Below are positions 14,377-22,581 of a stretch of DNA of 26,175 nucleotides, in pieces. The stretch is taken from IMG/VR virus record IMGVR_UViG_3300049740_002562, positions 1 to 26,175 of that record. The stretch is one strand, 5' to 3'. Under the pieces are notes generated by a model. That model was not told where the DNA came from. It worked only from the letters and a program-made list of their open reading frames with translations, and ran no database searches. Origin of the DNA: a virus. A program made the position numbers and the translations under genes. Each line of letters starts with the position of its first letter. Within the stretch, counting starts at the first letter, position 1.

Positions 14377-16294
14377 CTGACGCCACAGATACGGAAGTAT
14401 TACTTGGTGCATTAGGTTTTGTTAAAGGCTTACCCTTCATTTTTCTTAACTCCCTTTTTAAATGGTAGGCAGTATCTTCAGGCAAATATGTAAATAGCCA
14501 CTTTGCCACATCGTCTGAAAAAGCTCCTTTCTTTGCATTACCTACAAGCTTGTATCCAATATGCTTACCGCTCTTCACACTTTTACGGCTTTTCGGTGGA
14601 AACATTAGACAAAATTCCTTCCAATAAGGATGAGCATTTTCAACTATCTCTCCCTTATATGTCACAGCTAAATCAGGGTAGTCTTCATTGATTTGTTTTC
14701 GTATATCAGCAGGGTCAGGTTGTTTCTTCGCCATACAAGGAAAAGAGTAGACTTCCCCTTCTTCTCTTTTGGCATAATCAGGGTTAGTAAAATCCGTTAC
14801 CTTTTCACCCATTTTCCGCTTCTCAGAACTTCCTCTCTTTGTAGTTTCACCACCCAAAAACATTAGAATGGCAGGGCATTTGATTTCATCTCCATCATTT
14901 GAAAGCTCAAGTAAGTGAACAAGCTGGTTGATTTGCTCATCAATATCTTCTTCTTTTTCTTCAGGTACTTTAACCTCAAGAAATTTATCCAAGATTTCAG
15001 CAGTAACTGGTGTACTAGCTGTACTTGATGCATTTCTTAGATGCTCAATGCTTTTGTCGTCATGAATCCATTCAGCAACTTTTCGTGACAAATACAAAAA
15101 CTTGCCAATAAGTTCTTGTCCAATTTCTTCTGCTGTAGAATTTGGTTCTGCGTTCATTAAGCCGACAGAATGAATTTGATCGTAACAATAATATTGTGCC
15201 GTCAAAACTTCTTCTAGCTCTTCTAAACGATTAGTCCATAGAAGAAGTTGTTCAGATTCCATGGAGTCTTTTGCTGACTCAAACCATCCCTTGACTTCAT
15301 TTATGTCGATCAGATTTAAATTACATTGAAAGATGTCTAACTGCTGTTGTAGGTCTTCGATACTGATGTCACGCAAGTACCTAGTAAATTCTCCAGTAGG
15401 CATTATCTGCCCTTCCTGTGGATCATAGCGTAAGGTTTCCTTTTCACCTAAGAGTTTGGTATTCGACCAAAGAGATACACTTCTGACCATCGGGTCTTCG
15501 ATATATTTTAATTCAGATGCTCTGTTTATTACCGGATTGTGGGTGATCGGATATTCTGTGATTGGACTACATACATCGCTTATCGCTTGTACAGCTGGTC
15601 TTAGCATACCTGAACATATGATAAAGACTTCGTCATTATTCATTAGCCAATTAAGAGCATCTTGTGCGTGTTTCTGCACTCTGCTTTTGTTCAGCTCAAC
15701 ATCATTATAGGCATAGATGTCGAAATAAAAAGATGCCAAAAGATTGCTTTCCTTTGCCCGATCTGAAATGTAACGCCCAAGATATGTTTGCACCTTCGCC
15801 CAAGCCATTACTCCAATTGATAGGTAGAGCCTTAATGCTTCACTAAGATCATCCTCTCCACTAGTGATGCATCCTCTTAAGTATCCATTCAATAGAGGAT
15901 TTTTTCGAATCATTTCAATAAACTGCTTGTCTACAATTTTCTTATCAATCGCAGATGCAATCACTAGCTCTAATTTGTTAACATAAAACTTCAAATCGCC
16001 TAAAAAATCCCGACAATTTAGGTGTGTTGAGCTAAAAGCAGTTTCTTTAGGATAATCTGGGTTCCTGACATTGTAGCAAATCCTAAACCTTTTAGCATTT
16101 TCAATATGCCTACTCAAAGATTGAAAATAGTCACGACAGGGATCAGGAATCAATGGGTCTGCTGATGAGCCAAACCTGTAAGTATTCAAGTCGCCATTTA
16201 GATTGGCTCTCTCATTCCTAAGCTTCAAAGGCTTTTGTTTTTTTGTCCGTGAATACTTTTGACCCATAAAAAGATTCTTCATTTTGGAGACCAT
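14366..16294 (-). CDS. large protein of unknown function (642 aa)
   Basis: A soluble, mostly helical protein with no signal peptide, TM segment or motif I recognise. The N-terminus is strongly basic (NLFMGQKYSRTKKQKPLKLR), the middle helical and acidic (SIEDLQQQLDIFQCNLNLID; VPEEKEEDIDEQINQLVHLL), and the C-terminus basic (RELRKMKGKPLTKP). The C-terminal 130 residues (ADIRKQINEDYPDLAVTYKG, later SKSGKHIG-like basic loops) may be a separate domain. Start: ATG 16294; alternatives are TTG 16303 and ATG 16282. It is alone on the minus strand between integrase and replication genes, divergent from the RuvC-like gene by about 70 bp. That is a usual place for repressors, exclusion or defence genes, but its size excludes a simple repressor. 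Confidence 0.65.
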   Translation of the reverse strand: MVSKMKNLFMGQKYSRTKKQKPLKLRNERANLNGDLNTYRFGSSADPLIPDPCRDYFQSLSRHIENAKRFRICYNVRNPDYPKETAFSSTHLNCRDFLGDLKFYVNKLELVIASAIDKKIVDKQFIEMIRKNPLLNGYLRGCITSGEDDLSEALRLYLSIGVMAWAKVQTYLGRYISDRAKESNLLASFYFDIYAYNDVELNKSRVQKHAQDALNWLMNNDEVFIICSGMLRPAVQAISDVCSPITEYPITHNPVINRASELKYIEDPMVRSVSLWSNTKLLGEKETLRYDPQEGQIMPTGEFTRYLRDISIEDLQQQLDIFQCNLNLIDINEVKGWFESAKDSMESEQLLLWTNRLEELEEVLTAQYYCYDQIHSVGLMNAEPNSTAEEIGQELIGKFLYLSRKVAEWIHDDKSIEHLRNASSTASTPVTAEILDKFLEVKVPEEKEEDIDEQINQLVHLLELSNDGDEIKCPAILMFLGGETTKRGSSEKRKMGEKVTDFTNPDYAKREEGEVYSFPCMAKKQPDPADIRKQINEDYPDLAVTYKGEIVENAHPYWKEFCLMFPPKSRKSVKSGKHIGYKLVGNAKKGAFSDDVAKWLFTYLPEDTAYHLKRELRKMKGKPLTKPNAPSNTSVSVASEIT

Positions 16295-16365
16295 TTGCGT
16301 CAAGTCACAAAAAAAATGAATTAATTACTTAGGTTCTTCATCAGAGGCAGAACTACACCTTAACG

Positions 16366-16842
16366 ATGAAGCACGACCAACTTATAACACTTGTATTCGA
16401 TCCTGGTTCTTCAGGTGGATATGCAGTTTGTTTTGGAGGATTAAATGCAATTACCCTTCATAACCTTCTTAGCCCTAGTGATCTTATTGATCATATCTTA
16501 GAGCTTGAAGAAATCCATAAAGGATTTCTTCGCGCTGTCTTAGAAGATGTACCGCCTTACGCTGGCAAAAACATACCCAGCTATACCTCATTTAAGCTAG
16601 GACGCTCCTGTGGTTTCCTAGAGGGCTTATTACGAGGAAGACAGATACCAGTTGAGTTTCTCAGTCCGAAGAAGTGGCAAAAGCCACTAGGCGGACTCAA
16701 AGGACTTACAGGAACAAAAAGGAAAGCAGTCCTTCGCGATCACGCTTGTCGGTTGTACCCATTGCTCAAGCCCACCCTGAAGACCTGTGATGCCCTTTTA
16801 ATGGCTCACTACCACTTTTCATTAACAAGTAACCAAAAATAA
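16366..16842 (+). CDS. RuvC-like Holliday-junction resolvase, phage type
   Basis: An RNase H-fold nuclease that would cut four-way DNA junctions formed by recombination and before packaging. The acidic residues expected for RuvC are visible: D12 in LVFDPGSSGGYAV, E60 in AVLEDVPPYAG, and D142 in TCDALLMAHYHF. The KLGRSCGFLEGLL helix and PKKWQKPLGG loop also fit the family. Length (158 aa) is normal. It is the first gene of the plus-strand early operon and lies two bases upstream of the next gene. Confidence 0.85.
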   Translation: MKHDQLITLVFDPGSSGGYAVCFGGLNAITLHNLLSPSDLIDHILELEEIHKGFLRAVLEDVPPYAGKNIPSYTSFKLGRSCGFLEGLLRGRQIPVEFLSPKKWQKPLGGLKGLTGTKRKAVLRDHACRLYPLLKPTLKTCDALLMAHYHFSLTSNQK

Positions 16843-16844
16843 TT

Positions 16845-17372
16845 ATGGCTAAAATATCACAATCAATCAGCTACGAGGATACTCGTGGCTTCGTAATCGA
16901 AACGCATGGCCCTACTGGCTCTTATCCAGCTCGGCTCATCGATGTGGAAGACAATTTCCAAGTCGATGTTCCTAAATATGGTGAGCTTGGGGTAACTGAA
17001 AAGAAGGACGTAACTGAGTTCTTATTTGCATACAATGCAGATGGAGTAACTCACCTTGTCCGCTCTTGGGAAATGACCCAATCGGGCGGTGAGCGTTCTA
17101 CTCTTTTCAAGTTGCTCAGAGACATGAAGGGAGAAGCTCCAAAATTCGATGGTAATTACGATTATTGCGATGAGATCGGGCAAACTTGCCAGCTCACTAT
17201 CGCTTCCAAGACAAGTAAGAAAGGTAAGACATACAACTATATTGCCTCGATTGCCCCTCTACTTTCTGAGCTTCAGGAAAAAGCTCCAAAGCTTGAGAGT
17301 GTGGAAGTGCCAGGTGGTCGTCGCATCAAATTACCTACTGCTGAAAACGATCCCTTCCAAGTAGAATCCTGA
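16845..17372 (+). CDS. phage replication-associated protein, probable OB-fold ssDNA-binding type
   Basis: The protein matches a phage family often labelled 'replication initiation protein, NGO0469-like'. Characteristic stretches are SWEMTQSGGERSTLFKLLRD and GQTCQLTIASKTSKKGKTYN (about residues 75-95 and 119-138). The beta-rich layout with Lys/aromatic pairs fits a single-strand DNA-binding protein. It sits between a junction resolvase and a RecB-type nuclease, and its stop overlaps the nuclease ATG (TGATG). Exact biochemical role remains unproven. Confidence 0.7.
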   Translation: MAKISQSISYEDTRGFVIETHGPTGSYPARLIDVEDNFQVDVPKYGELGVTEKKDVTEFLFAYNADGVTHLVRSWEMTQSGGERSTLFKLLRDMKGEAPKFDGNYDYCDEIGQTCQLTIASKTSKKGKTYNYIASIAPLLSELQEKAPKLESVEVPGGRRIKLPTAENDPFQVES

Positions 17373-18166
17373 TGGCTGGGTATCAACGCACTTGCCACGC
17401 CTATGATGTGGACGCCAATCCTATCTTCAGTCTGACGCTGAGTCAGGCGAAGAAGGAAGGGTTGTTCTTATCGGTGACGACTATGCAAAGTGTTCTCGGT
17501 AAACCAGCCTTGGAGTTTTGGAAGCTAAACGAGCATCTGAAGACTGCACACAAACATCCTCCCCGAAATGGGGAGGATGAGCAGTCATTCGTTAAAAGGA
17601 TCAAGGGTCATACATGGAAGAATACAGGAGGTGCTGCCGAATTAGGAACTGCCATCCATGCTGGAATCGAATCCGTGCTCTTGGAAGAAAAAGATGTAGA
17701 CGACCTTGATGTTGACCTTCGCAAATATGTCGCTCCAGCGATCCGCTATTTTCGGGATAAGAAGTTCGAGATAACAGCAGTTGAAAAGACAATCGTGAAT
17801 CTTGAAGAAGGATATGGTGGAACTGCTGACGCAGTTGGACTTACTTCATGCGGTAAGAAATTCATCCTCGATTGGAAATCCCGGAAGTTTAATGGCAAGA
17901 AAGCCAAGCCATATGATGGGCAACCGGAACAAGTTTCTGCCTATGGTGCTGGATTCTTTGGAGTTGATTCTATCAACAACGAAGAAGTTTGGGGACTGAA
18001 TGCATTCATTGCCACGGATCAATTTACAGCCGATGGCGAAGCAGAGTTCTCTGTAACGAGCTATAGCCCTCTAGAAATGAAATATAACTACGAAACATTC
18101 TGCCATACCTGTGAGCTATGGAGACGGATGGAGAACTATGACCCTAGAAAGGAGTGTGCCAAGTGA
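17372..18166 (+). CDS. PD-(D/E)XK nuclease, Cas4/RecB-type phage exonuclease
   Basis: It would resect or process DNA ends during phage recombination and replication. Motifs: GTAIHAGIE with His96, GYGGTADAVG with Asp153, ILDWKSRK with Asp167 and Lys169, and QPEQVSAYGAGF with Gln187 and Tyr191. This is the ordered RecB-nuclease core. Length (264 aa) is typical for phage members. There is no Cys cluster for a Cas4 iron-sulphur site. Its ATG overlaps the preceding stop, and its TGA overlaps the next gene's GTG. Confidence 0.82.
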   Translation: MAGYQRTCHAYDVDANPIFSLTLSQAKKEGLFLSVTTMQSVLGKPALEFWKLNEHLKTAHKHPPRNGEDEQSFVKRIKGHTWKNTGGAAELGTAIHAGIESVLLEEKDVDDLDVDLRKYVAPAIRYFRDKKFEITAVEKTIVNLEEGYGGTADAVGLTSCGKKFILDWKSRKFNGKKAKPYDGQPEQVSAYGAGFFGVDSINNEEVWGLNAFIATDQFTADGEAEFSVTSYSPLEMKYNYETFCHTCELWRRMENYDPRKECAK

Positions 18167-18342
18167 CACAAACACGAAATCAACCCAAAGAACCTAAATC
18201 CACCCTACAATCACGCCTAAGAGACCTCGGCTTCAAATTAGGCAATGCGGAACGTCATGACTGGTATGGTCAGCCTGAGAAATACGAAAGAATGCGAAAG
18301 GCTCATGAAGCAATGCTTAGGAGACAATACAACTTAGTATGA
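18163..18342 (+). CDS. small basic protein, unknown (59 aa)
   Basis: The start GTG 18163 overlaps the nuclease TGA as GTGA and has AAGGAG about ten bases upstream, so I prefer it over GTG 18154. The protein is basic and helical (LQSRLRDLGFKLGNAERHDW then EKYERMRKAHEAMLRRQYN). No family recognised. Coupling in the replication operon suggests an accessory DNA-binding role. Confidence 0.6.
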   Translation: MTQTRNQPKEPKSTLQSRLRDLGFKLGNAERHDWYGQPEKYERMRKAHEAMLRRQYNLV

Positions 18343-18404
18343 TGATCGCTCTAAACTTACTTGCGCAAAAACTTTTCCAACACAGGTTGAAATATGCTTC
18401 GTAA
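18339..18404 (+). CDS. possible 21-codon coupling ORF
   Basis: ATG 18339 overlaps the previous stop (ATGA) and the stop at 18402-18404 overlaps the next gene's ATG at 18394. It encodes a short amphipathic peptide (ALNLLAQKLFQHRLKY). It may simply keep ribosomes moving between two genes; chance cannot be excluded. Confidence 0.3.
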   Translation: MMIALNLLAQKLFQHRLKYAS

Positions 18405-18651
18405 TAAAACCAAGCCACCTGAGCAGGATCGCTCGATAATCGTTGTTAAAGATGGCGATGGTTATGAGTTGCGAGTTTGGAACCGCTTATTAGGCGACGC
18501 ACCAATAGGTGCGCGCCTTGCAAGAAAGGATGGTATGCCAAGCCTCCCAACAAAAGTTGCAACATTTCAGACTGCATTAGGTTTAGTTGAAGGCTGGCAA
18601 AAATGGTTGGATGCACAACCAATTACAGGTCGTGGGAAAGGTAGAAAATGA
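18394..18651 (+). CDS. small phage protein, unknown (85 aa)
   Basis: A soluble protein with a short beta hairpin start (RSIIVVKDGDGYELRVWN) and a helix near the end (FQTALGLVEGWQKWLDAQ), then a basic tail (GRGKGRK). I do not recognise it. It follows the nuclease cluster in the same direction and is followed by about 240 bp with at most one tiny ORF. Confidence 0.5.
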   Translation: MLRNKTKPPEQDRSIIVVKDGDGYELRVWNRLLGDAPIGARLARKDGMPSLPTKVATFQTALGLVEGWQKWLDAQPITGRGKGRK

Positions 18652-18890
18652 AAAAGCTGTACAGAACTGTAGTAAGCTGTAGTGATCTCCACCTTTCTGT
18701 AATTAGCTATATATTAAGCACTTATGATGTCACAATCCCTTGTTTTTGGATATTAACAGATGTAAATTAATTTTATGCAAGCGAACCAATTTAAAATTAT
18801 CTCAAACGACCCTGCTTCAGCAACAGGTTCTAAATTAATAACCGCTGATTCCACCCTAGTCTTGGCATGGAAGTAAAAGGAGCGACCAAC
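18652..18890 (+). promoter_or_regulatory. intergenic region, likely internal promoter of the early operon
   Basis: The gap interrupts an otherwise overlapping operon. It has three spaced ctgta repeats (about 18657-18682), an AT-rich stretch (TAGCTATATATTAAG near 18700-18720) and TTGTTTTTGGATATTAACAG further on. A promoter for the downstream regulatory genes is plausible, but I cannot fix -35 and -10 boxes. A 33-codon ORF lies at its end. Confidence 0.35.
18775..18876 (+). CDS. possible 33-codon leader ORF
   Basis: ATG 18775 to TAA 18874-18876 encodes MQANQFKIISNDPASATG and 15 more residues. Its stop codon touches the AAAGGAG of the next gene, so translation of the leader could influence that start. 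No ribosome site is visible in front of it. Chance is possible. Confidence 0.3.
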   Translation: MQANQFKIISNDPASATGSKLITADSTLVLAWK

Positions 18891-19214
18891 ATGGTACACT
18901 CAAACTCAATATCCTCTTACGAGGAAATAACACCTAAACTTTCCGGGCGTCGAAAAGATGTATATAATGTAATCCATCGGTCAGGTAAAAAGATGACCGA
19001 TAGAGAAGTGAAGGAAACACTTGGTGTTTCCGATATGAACTATGTTCGCCCACGTATAACTGAGCTATTAAAGCTTGGTCACATTGTTGAAGTGGACGAT
19101 GTAAAATGCCATCTCACGAACAAAACAGTTCGTAGGGTAGCCACGATTAATAATGTAAATAATGCGTTGGATTGCTTTTTGGTGCAAAATAATGGAGGGC
19201 AAAATCATGGATGA
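18891..19214 (+). CDS. winged-helix DNA-binding protein (107 aa)
   Basis: Residues about 15-75 form a winged helix-turn-helix: SGRRKDVYNVIHRSGKKMTD, REVKETLGVSDMNYVRPRIT, ELLKLGHIVEVDDVKCH. I choose ATG 18891 because AAAGGAG is eight bases upstream; ATG 18867 would precede that site. Likely a regulator of early genes or a replication accessory. The end overlaps the next gene by eight bases. Confidence 0.7.
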   Translation: MVHSNSISSYEEITPKLSGRRKDVYNVIHRSGKKMTDREVKETLGVSDMNYVRPRITELLKLGHIVEVDDVKCHLTNKTVRRVATINNVNNALDCFLVQNNGGQNHG

Positions 19215-19515
19215 ATGGGACGCATTAGAAGCTTTTTTGAAGAAAACCAAGCATTACTGGCATCCTAAATATAGAGCTAGTTACAAAAGCCATGAGCTTC
19301 CAAAATGGAATCCTGATGCTTTTATGGAATCAATTGGTCAGCCTAATTGTAGCCAACAGCAACTCGTTGACGAAGTTGAAGCTGGATATGCTGATTTTTG
19401 GGAGAAACGCGGTCGAGGTGACGATGCCTATGATCCGCAAGTGAAGAAATACGTGAAAAAATTCTTTGATCAGTATGAGGCAGAACCCATTGAAACGAAG
19501 GCAGAAGAAGATTGA
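19207..19515 (+). CDS. acidic phage protein, unknown (102 aa)
   Basis: ATG 19207 has GGAGG about eight bases upstream and overlaps the previous stop. The protein is acidic and helical (MDEWDALEAFLKKTKHYWH; CSQQQLVDEVEAGYADFWEK; KKYVKKFFDQYEAEP). No family recognised. It is coupled to its neighbours, the next start being TTG 19512 overlapping its TGA. Confidence 0.6.
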   Translation: MDEWDALEAFLKKTKHYWHPKYRASYKSHELPKWNPDAFMESIGQPNCSQQQLVDEVEAGYADFWEKRGRGDDAYDPQVKKYVKKFFDQYEAEPIETKAEED

Positions 19516-19808
19516 AATTAATTCCGTGTAGAGAAGAGATCGTTGACTGGTATGTTCATACCCAAAGTGGTGGAATGAACTATTTGTTTATACCGCAAGG
19601 TCATTCAAATGCGTTTATTGGAGTAGTTGCTGGAACCCAAAACCCGACAATAGCTCTTTTAGACTACGACATTGTGGTGAAGAATTTGACGAATCAGGGG
19701 TACGACAAGAATGAGGCAGTCCGCTTTGCGAACTCCAAGTCTGAAGAGCCTTCAGATTATGGGCCCTTTCTTGTTCACAGCTACCCTGATATTCATCCTA
19801 AAGTTTAA
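19512..19808 (+). CDS. small phage protein, unknown (98 aa)
   Basis: TTG 19512 overlaps the preceding TGA as TTGA. The sequence is mixed alpha/beta (MNYLFIPQGHSNAFIGVVAG; ALLDYDIVVKNLTNQGYDKN; FLVHSYPDIHPKV). No family recognised. It ends an overlapping set of three genes before a noncoding stretch with a strong hairpin. Confidence 0.5.
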   Translation: MKLIPCREEIVDWYVHTQSGGMNYLFIPQGHSNAFIGVVAGTQNPTIALLDYDIVVKNLTNQGYDKNEAVRFANSKSEEPSDYGPFLVHSYPDIHPKV

Positions 19809-19909
19809 TAGTGATGACCACTCCCTCCTATAGCTTAGTCTATGGTGTCATCGGAGATCGATGGACGAGCAGGTCGCGCTTATTGAAACAACTAGCATGG
19901 TGGGACTGG

Positions 19910-19943
19910 GCTACCCACGACTTCGAGATAGGTCGTGGGTAGC
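19910..19943 (+). terminator. 12-bp perfect hairpin, terminator or regulatory RNA element
   Basis: Arms gctacccacgac (19910-19921) and gtcgtgggtagc (19932-19943) pair perfectly around a 10-nt loop. No T tract follows, so it may be an attenuator, mRNA stabiliser or part of a structured RNA in the 146-bp gap 19809-19954 rather than a simple terminator. It ends eleven bases before ATG 19955, where it could hinder ribosome entry. Confidence 0.6.
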
Positions 19944-19954
19944 ATTCAATTTCA

Positions 19955-20185
19955 ATGCAAGAAGGAGCAGATAAAAGCGATCACACCGGATCAAACTTTT
20001 GTCATTTCATTGATGGCGAATGCACAAGTTGCAGATCCGATTTGGATGATCAACCAAATGAAGTTCACCAGTTTAGAAGATGCCATCGTATGGATAAAGG
20101 TGAAATCCAATATGACTGGCTGTTCACTTTAGCTTCCATGTGGGACGACCCACAAAAAGATTTTGATATTAACCTCGAACATTAA
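19955..20185 (+). CDS. small Cys-containing acidic protein (76 aa)
   Basis: The protein has FCHFIDGECTSCRSDLDDQP and HQFRRCHRMDKGE, giving four Cys and several His that could bind zinc, although the spacing is not a classical ribbon. It ends two bases before the next ATG, which suggests an operon gene. An overlapping frame (19935-20132, GTG start) is possible but less well connected. No strong ribosome site is present. Moderate doubt remains. Confidence 0.5.
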   Translation: MQEGADKSDHTGSNFCHFIDGECTSCRSDLDDQPNEVHQFRRCHRMDKGEIQYDWLFTLASMWDDPQKDFDINLEH

Positions 20186-20187
20186 TT

Positions 20188-20610
20188 ATGAATATCCAAC
20201 CAAATGCAGTCGATCAAGCTATACGCGAATGGCTTAGATTAAATGACAAACAATTCGCGTTTTATATGGAAAACCGCGAGCAAATCCAAGATTTGCTCCG
20301 CAAGCGTAGAGCTATGCTTGATTCTGACGATGAACTTAAAGGAATCATCAACGATCAAATCAGTCGTATGATGAAGTCGAAGAAGCGTAATTCTATTAAA
20401 ATCTTAGAATGCCAAGCATACCTTCACTATCAGAGTGATAATGGAGGAAGCCTGAAAAAAGTTGAGATCGGTAAACTTGCCGGAACTACTGGTGAGTACA
20501 TCGGAATGTGCGTCTCAGGCGGTATACAAAAGATGCGCCAGCACCCACTTTTAAAAGAAGGTGGTGAATTAAATCGTTACTTCAACAAGGAGAACAAACG
20601 TTGGCTGTAA
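20188..20610 (+). CDS. phage protein with C-terminal HTH-like segment (140 aa)
   Basis: A helical, basic protein. The N-terminal half is a charged helix pair (DKQFAFYMENREQIQDLLRK). The C-terminal part (VEIGKLAGTTGEYIGMCVSG followed by GIQKMRQHPLLKE) resembles the helix-turn-helix of sigma region 4-type proteins. It directly precedes the primase-like gene with a 10-bp overlap, so a replication accessory or regulator role is plausible. Confidence 0.6.
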   Translation: MNIQPNAVDQAIREWLRLNDKQFAFYMENREQIQDLLRKRRAMLDSDDELKGIINDQISRMMKSKKRNSIKILECQAYLHYQSDNGGSLKKVEIGKLAGTTGEYIGMCVSGGIQKMRQHPLLKEGGELNRYFNKENKRWL

Positions 20611-21461
20611 TTAAAACACAATCTTTTGCTGAAAAAGTCGTACACCTTCTAAATCGAGCAAAGAGAGAAGGCATGACCTACAACACCCAAATGGGTGGGA
20701 TAGCTCGTCTTTGTGCAGATTTCAATATTCACCCTCAAGTCGCCTGTGATCATATGTACTTAGCTTCGATGTCTGTTTTACGCAGAAAACCAAGTGCATT
20801 GGAGATAGAAAACTGGATCAAGTGGGCATATACAAAGAAGCAACAAGATGTCAGGACATTGGCTGGTCGTAAAACAAGATCACAAGCTAGACGAAATCCT
20901 GACATCATTGCAGAGTGGGCTAAGAAAGGATCGCTCCAGGATCTTATAAATCGTTCTGAACCTATTCCGCAGAAAGCTAGTGAAATACTGGAAAGTCTTT
21001 ATCAGGATGATGACCTACTGCATATCAGTCCAAATAAGTTCCGTAAAGACGTCAAAAGCCGAGACGAGTGGCTACAAGATGACCTTACGCGTATGCAGTT
21101 TTTTTGTCCCTGCATTTTCAAAGATGTTGAAACTGGAAGGCTGGCTGAAAATGTAGCACAAAGGAAGTATATAGTATTTGAGACCGACGACTTGCCAAAA
21201 GATTGGGATGCTCAAAGTGGTCTAATCATTAGGTTGTCGCAGGAACAGAAGCTGGTTCTCGTAGTGAACAGCTCTAATAAATCTTTGCACGCAGTATTTA
21301 AGGCTCCTGAGACAGAGGAAGCTACAAATAAGTTTACAGACCTAGCCATTACATTAGGTGCTGACCGGGCGGTCTTACGCCCAAGCCAAATGGCACGATT
21401 CCCTTGGGGAACAAACGAAAAAACAGGAAAGATACAGGAGGTATTATTTTATGGAAGATGA
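20601..21461 (+). CDS. primase-like protein, AEP-type C-terminal domain (286 aa)
   Basis: The start is TTG 20601 with AAGGAG upstream, overlapping the preceding TAA. The C-terminal 110 residues fit phage primase-like proteins: KYIVFETDDLPKDWDAQ (acidic pair D196-D197), LVLVVNSSNKSLHAVFKAP (motif with His230), then LGADRAVLRPSQMARFPWGT (D255, R260, R266). This is the hDhD, S-x-H and Arg order of archaeo-eukaryotic-type primases. The N-terminal half is helical and basic (RRKPSALEIENWIKWAY; GRKTRSQARRNPDI) and may contact DNA or the helicase. The next gene is a RepA-type ATPase, a usual partner. Synthesis of primers for phage replication is the likely role. The third catalytic position is not certain. 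Confidence 0.7.
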   Translation: MAVIKTQSFAEKVVHLLNRAKREGMTYNTQMGGIARLCADFNIHPQVACDHMYLASMSVLRRKPSALEIENWIKWAYTKKQQDVRTLAGRKTRSQARRNPDIIAEWAKKGSLQDLINRSEPIPQKASEILESLYQDDDLLHISPNKFRKDVKSRDEWLQDDLTRMQFFCPCIFKDVETGRLAENVAQRKYIVFETDDLPKDWDAQSGLIIRLSQEQKLVLVVNSSNKSLHAVFKAPETEEATNKFTDLAITLGADRAVLRPSQMARFPWGTNEKTGKIQEVLFYGR

Positions 21462-22581
21462 CTCAACTAACTTCGTTAAATACTTCACCGATAAAGATGT
21501 GCTGGAAAAGCTAGGTGTCGGTGAATATCAACCCGAAAGCCGAAGAGAGGCTGTAGCCAAGGAAGCAGACGCTTCCTTGAAAAAGCCGAAGGCAGGATTG
21601 CCACCTATTGTAAGCGGTAAAGATTTCCCTCCCTTATGGGAGCTTGAGATAAGACCATTCCTAATCGATGGTATGCTCCAGCGTGGGGACACTTGCCTTC
21701 TTACAAGTCGCCCAAAGCTAGGGAAATCCTTTTTACTTGGAAATGTAGGTATCAGCTTGGCATCAGGAACTCCCTTTATTGGTAAACAGACTACTCAATC
21801 AAATGTGCTGATGATTGATCTTGAGCTTCGTCGAGATGTAGCGATGGAAAGACTGATCCACATAGCTAATGCGAAAGGGTTCGATAAAGTTCCTGACAAT
21901 TTATTTCTATGGAGTCTTGCTCGCCATACATATGACTTAGATACGATTGTTGAAGTTCTCCGATCTAAATTGGAGGAACTACCTCAGCTCGATCTTGTCT
22001 GTGTTGATCCAATTTTTGTACTAGACCGAGGAGATTCATTTGACGAAAACTCAGCTCATTCAGTAACTCGACTTCTTACCGCATTGGAGCAACTGACTAT
22101 CGAACAAGATAGTGCCTTGATGTTGGTACACCATACCCGAAAAGGTAACTTAAATAATGCTGACTCAATGGATCGAGCTTCCGGTTCCTCAGCCTTCTCG
22201 CGGTATCCTAGTGTAATCATGAACCTCAGTCCTCACGAAATGCAGGATTGTGCTATCATTGAATTTACTACTCGTAACTTTAAAACACCAAATGCTCTTT
22301 GTTATCAATTGGATGCTCCTTTAGTAAAAGAGCGACCTGACCTTGATCCAACCAAATACCGCAAGTATGGGGAGCATGGCAGAAGCGAGTGCTATGGTGC
22401 TGACGATGTAATGAACCAATTGCCAAATCATCCTGTTTCTAAGCAAGAATGGTTTTCACGATGCCGATCAGCAGGGATTGAGGAATCAGTATTCCTCAAT
22501 CACTTAGAGACACTACTCTCAAGCGGTTTAGTTCAAGCTCAAGGTGATGACTTTATTCGAAACAAAGGTGCAGGAGTATGA
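21451..22581 (+). CDS. RepA/RecA-type replicative ATPase, probable helicase (376 aa)
   Basis: A P-loop ATPase of the AAA_25/RepA group. Walker A LLTSRPKLGKSF (residues 84-94), a segment VLMIDLELRRDVAMERL with the conserved acidic turn, Walker B LDLVCVDPIF (180-189) and sensor-like MLVHHTRKGN (224-233). A short C-terminal HTH-like tail (NQLPNHPVSKQEWFSRCRSA) follows. ATG 21451 is chosen because AGGAGG is nine bases upstream and the residues encoded before it read like the end of the primase frame; it overlaps the primase stop by 11 bp. Hexameric helicase loading or unwinding at the phage origin is the likely role. Confidence 0.82.
   Translation: MEDDSTNFVKYFTDKDVLEKLGVGEYQPESRREAVAKEADASLKKPKAGLPPIVSGKDFPPLWELEIRPFLIDGMLQRGDTCLLTSRPKLGKSFLLGNVGISLASGTPFIGKQTTQSNVLMIDLELRRDVAMERLIHIANAKGFDKVPDNLFLWSLARHTYDLDTIVEVLRSKLEELPQLDLVCVDPIFVLDRGDSFDENSAHSVTRLLTALEQLTIEQDSALMLVHHTRKGNLNNADSMDRASGSSAFSRYPSVIMNLSPHEMQDCAIIEFTTRNFKTPNALCYQLDAPLVKERPDLDPTKYRKYGEHGRSECYGADDVMNQLPNHPVSKQEWFSRCRSAGIEESVFLNHLETLLSSGLVQAQGDDFIRNKGAGV

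Noticed and set aside
19935-20132. GTG-started 65 aa ORF overlapping the 76 aa gene
   Set aside because: Its start lies in the hairpin arm and its end is not connected to the next gene, whereas the 19955 frame ends two bases before the following ATG.
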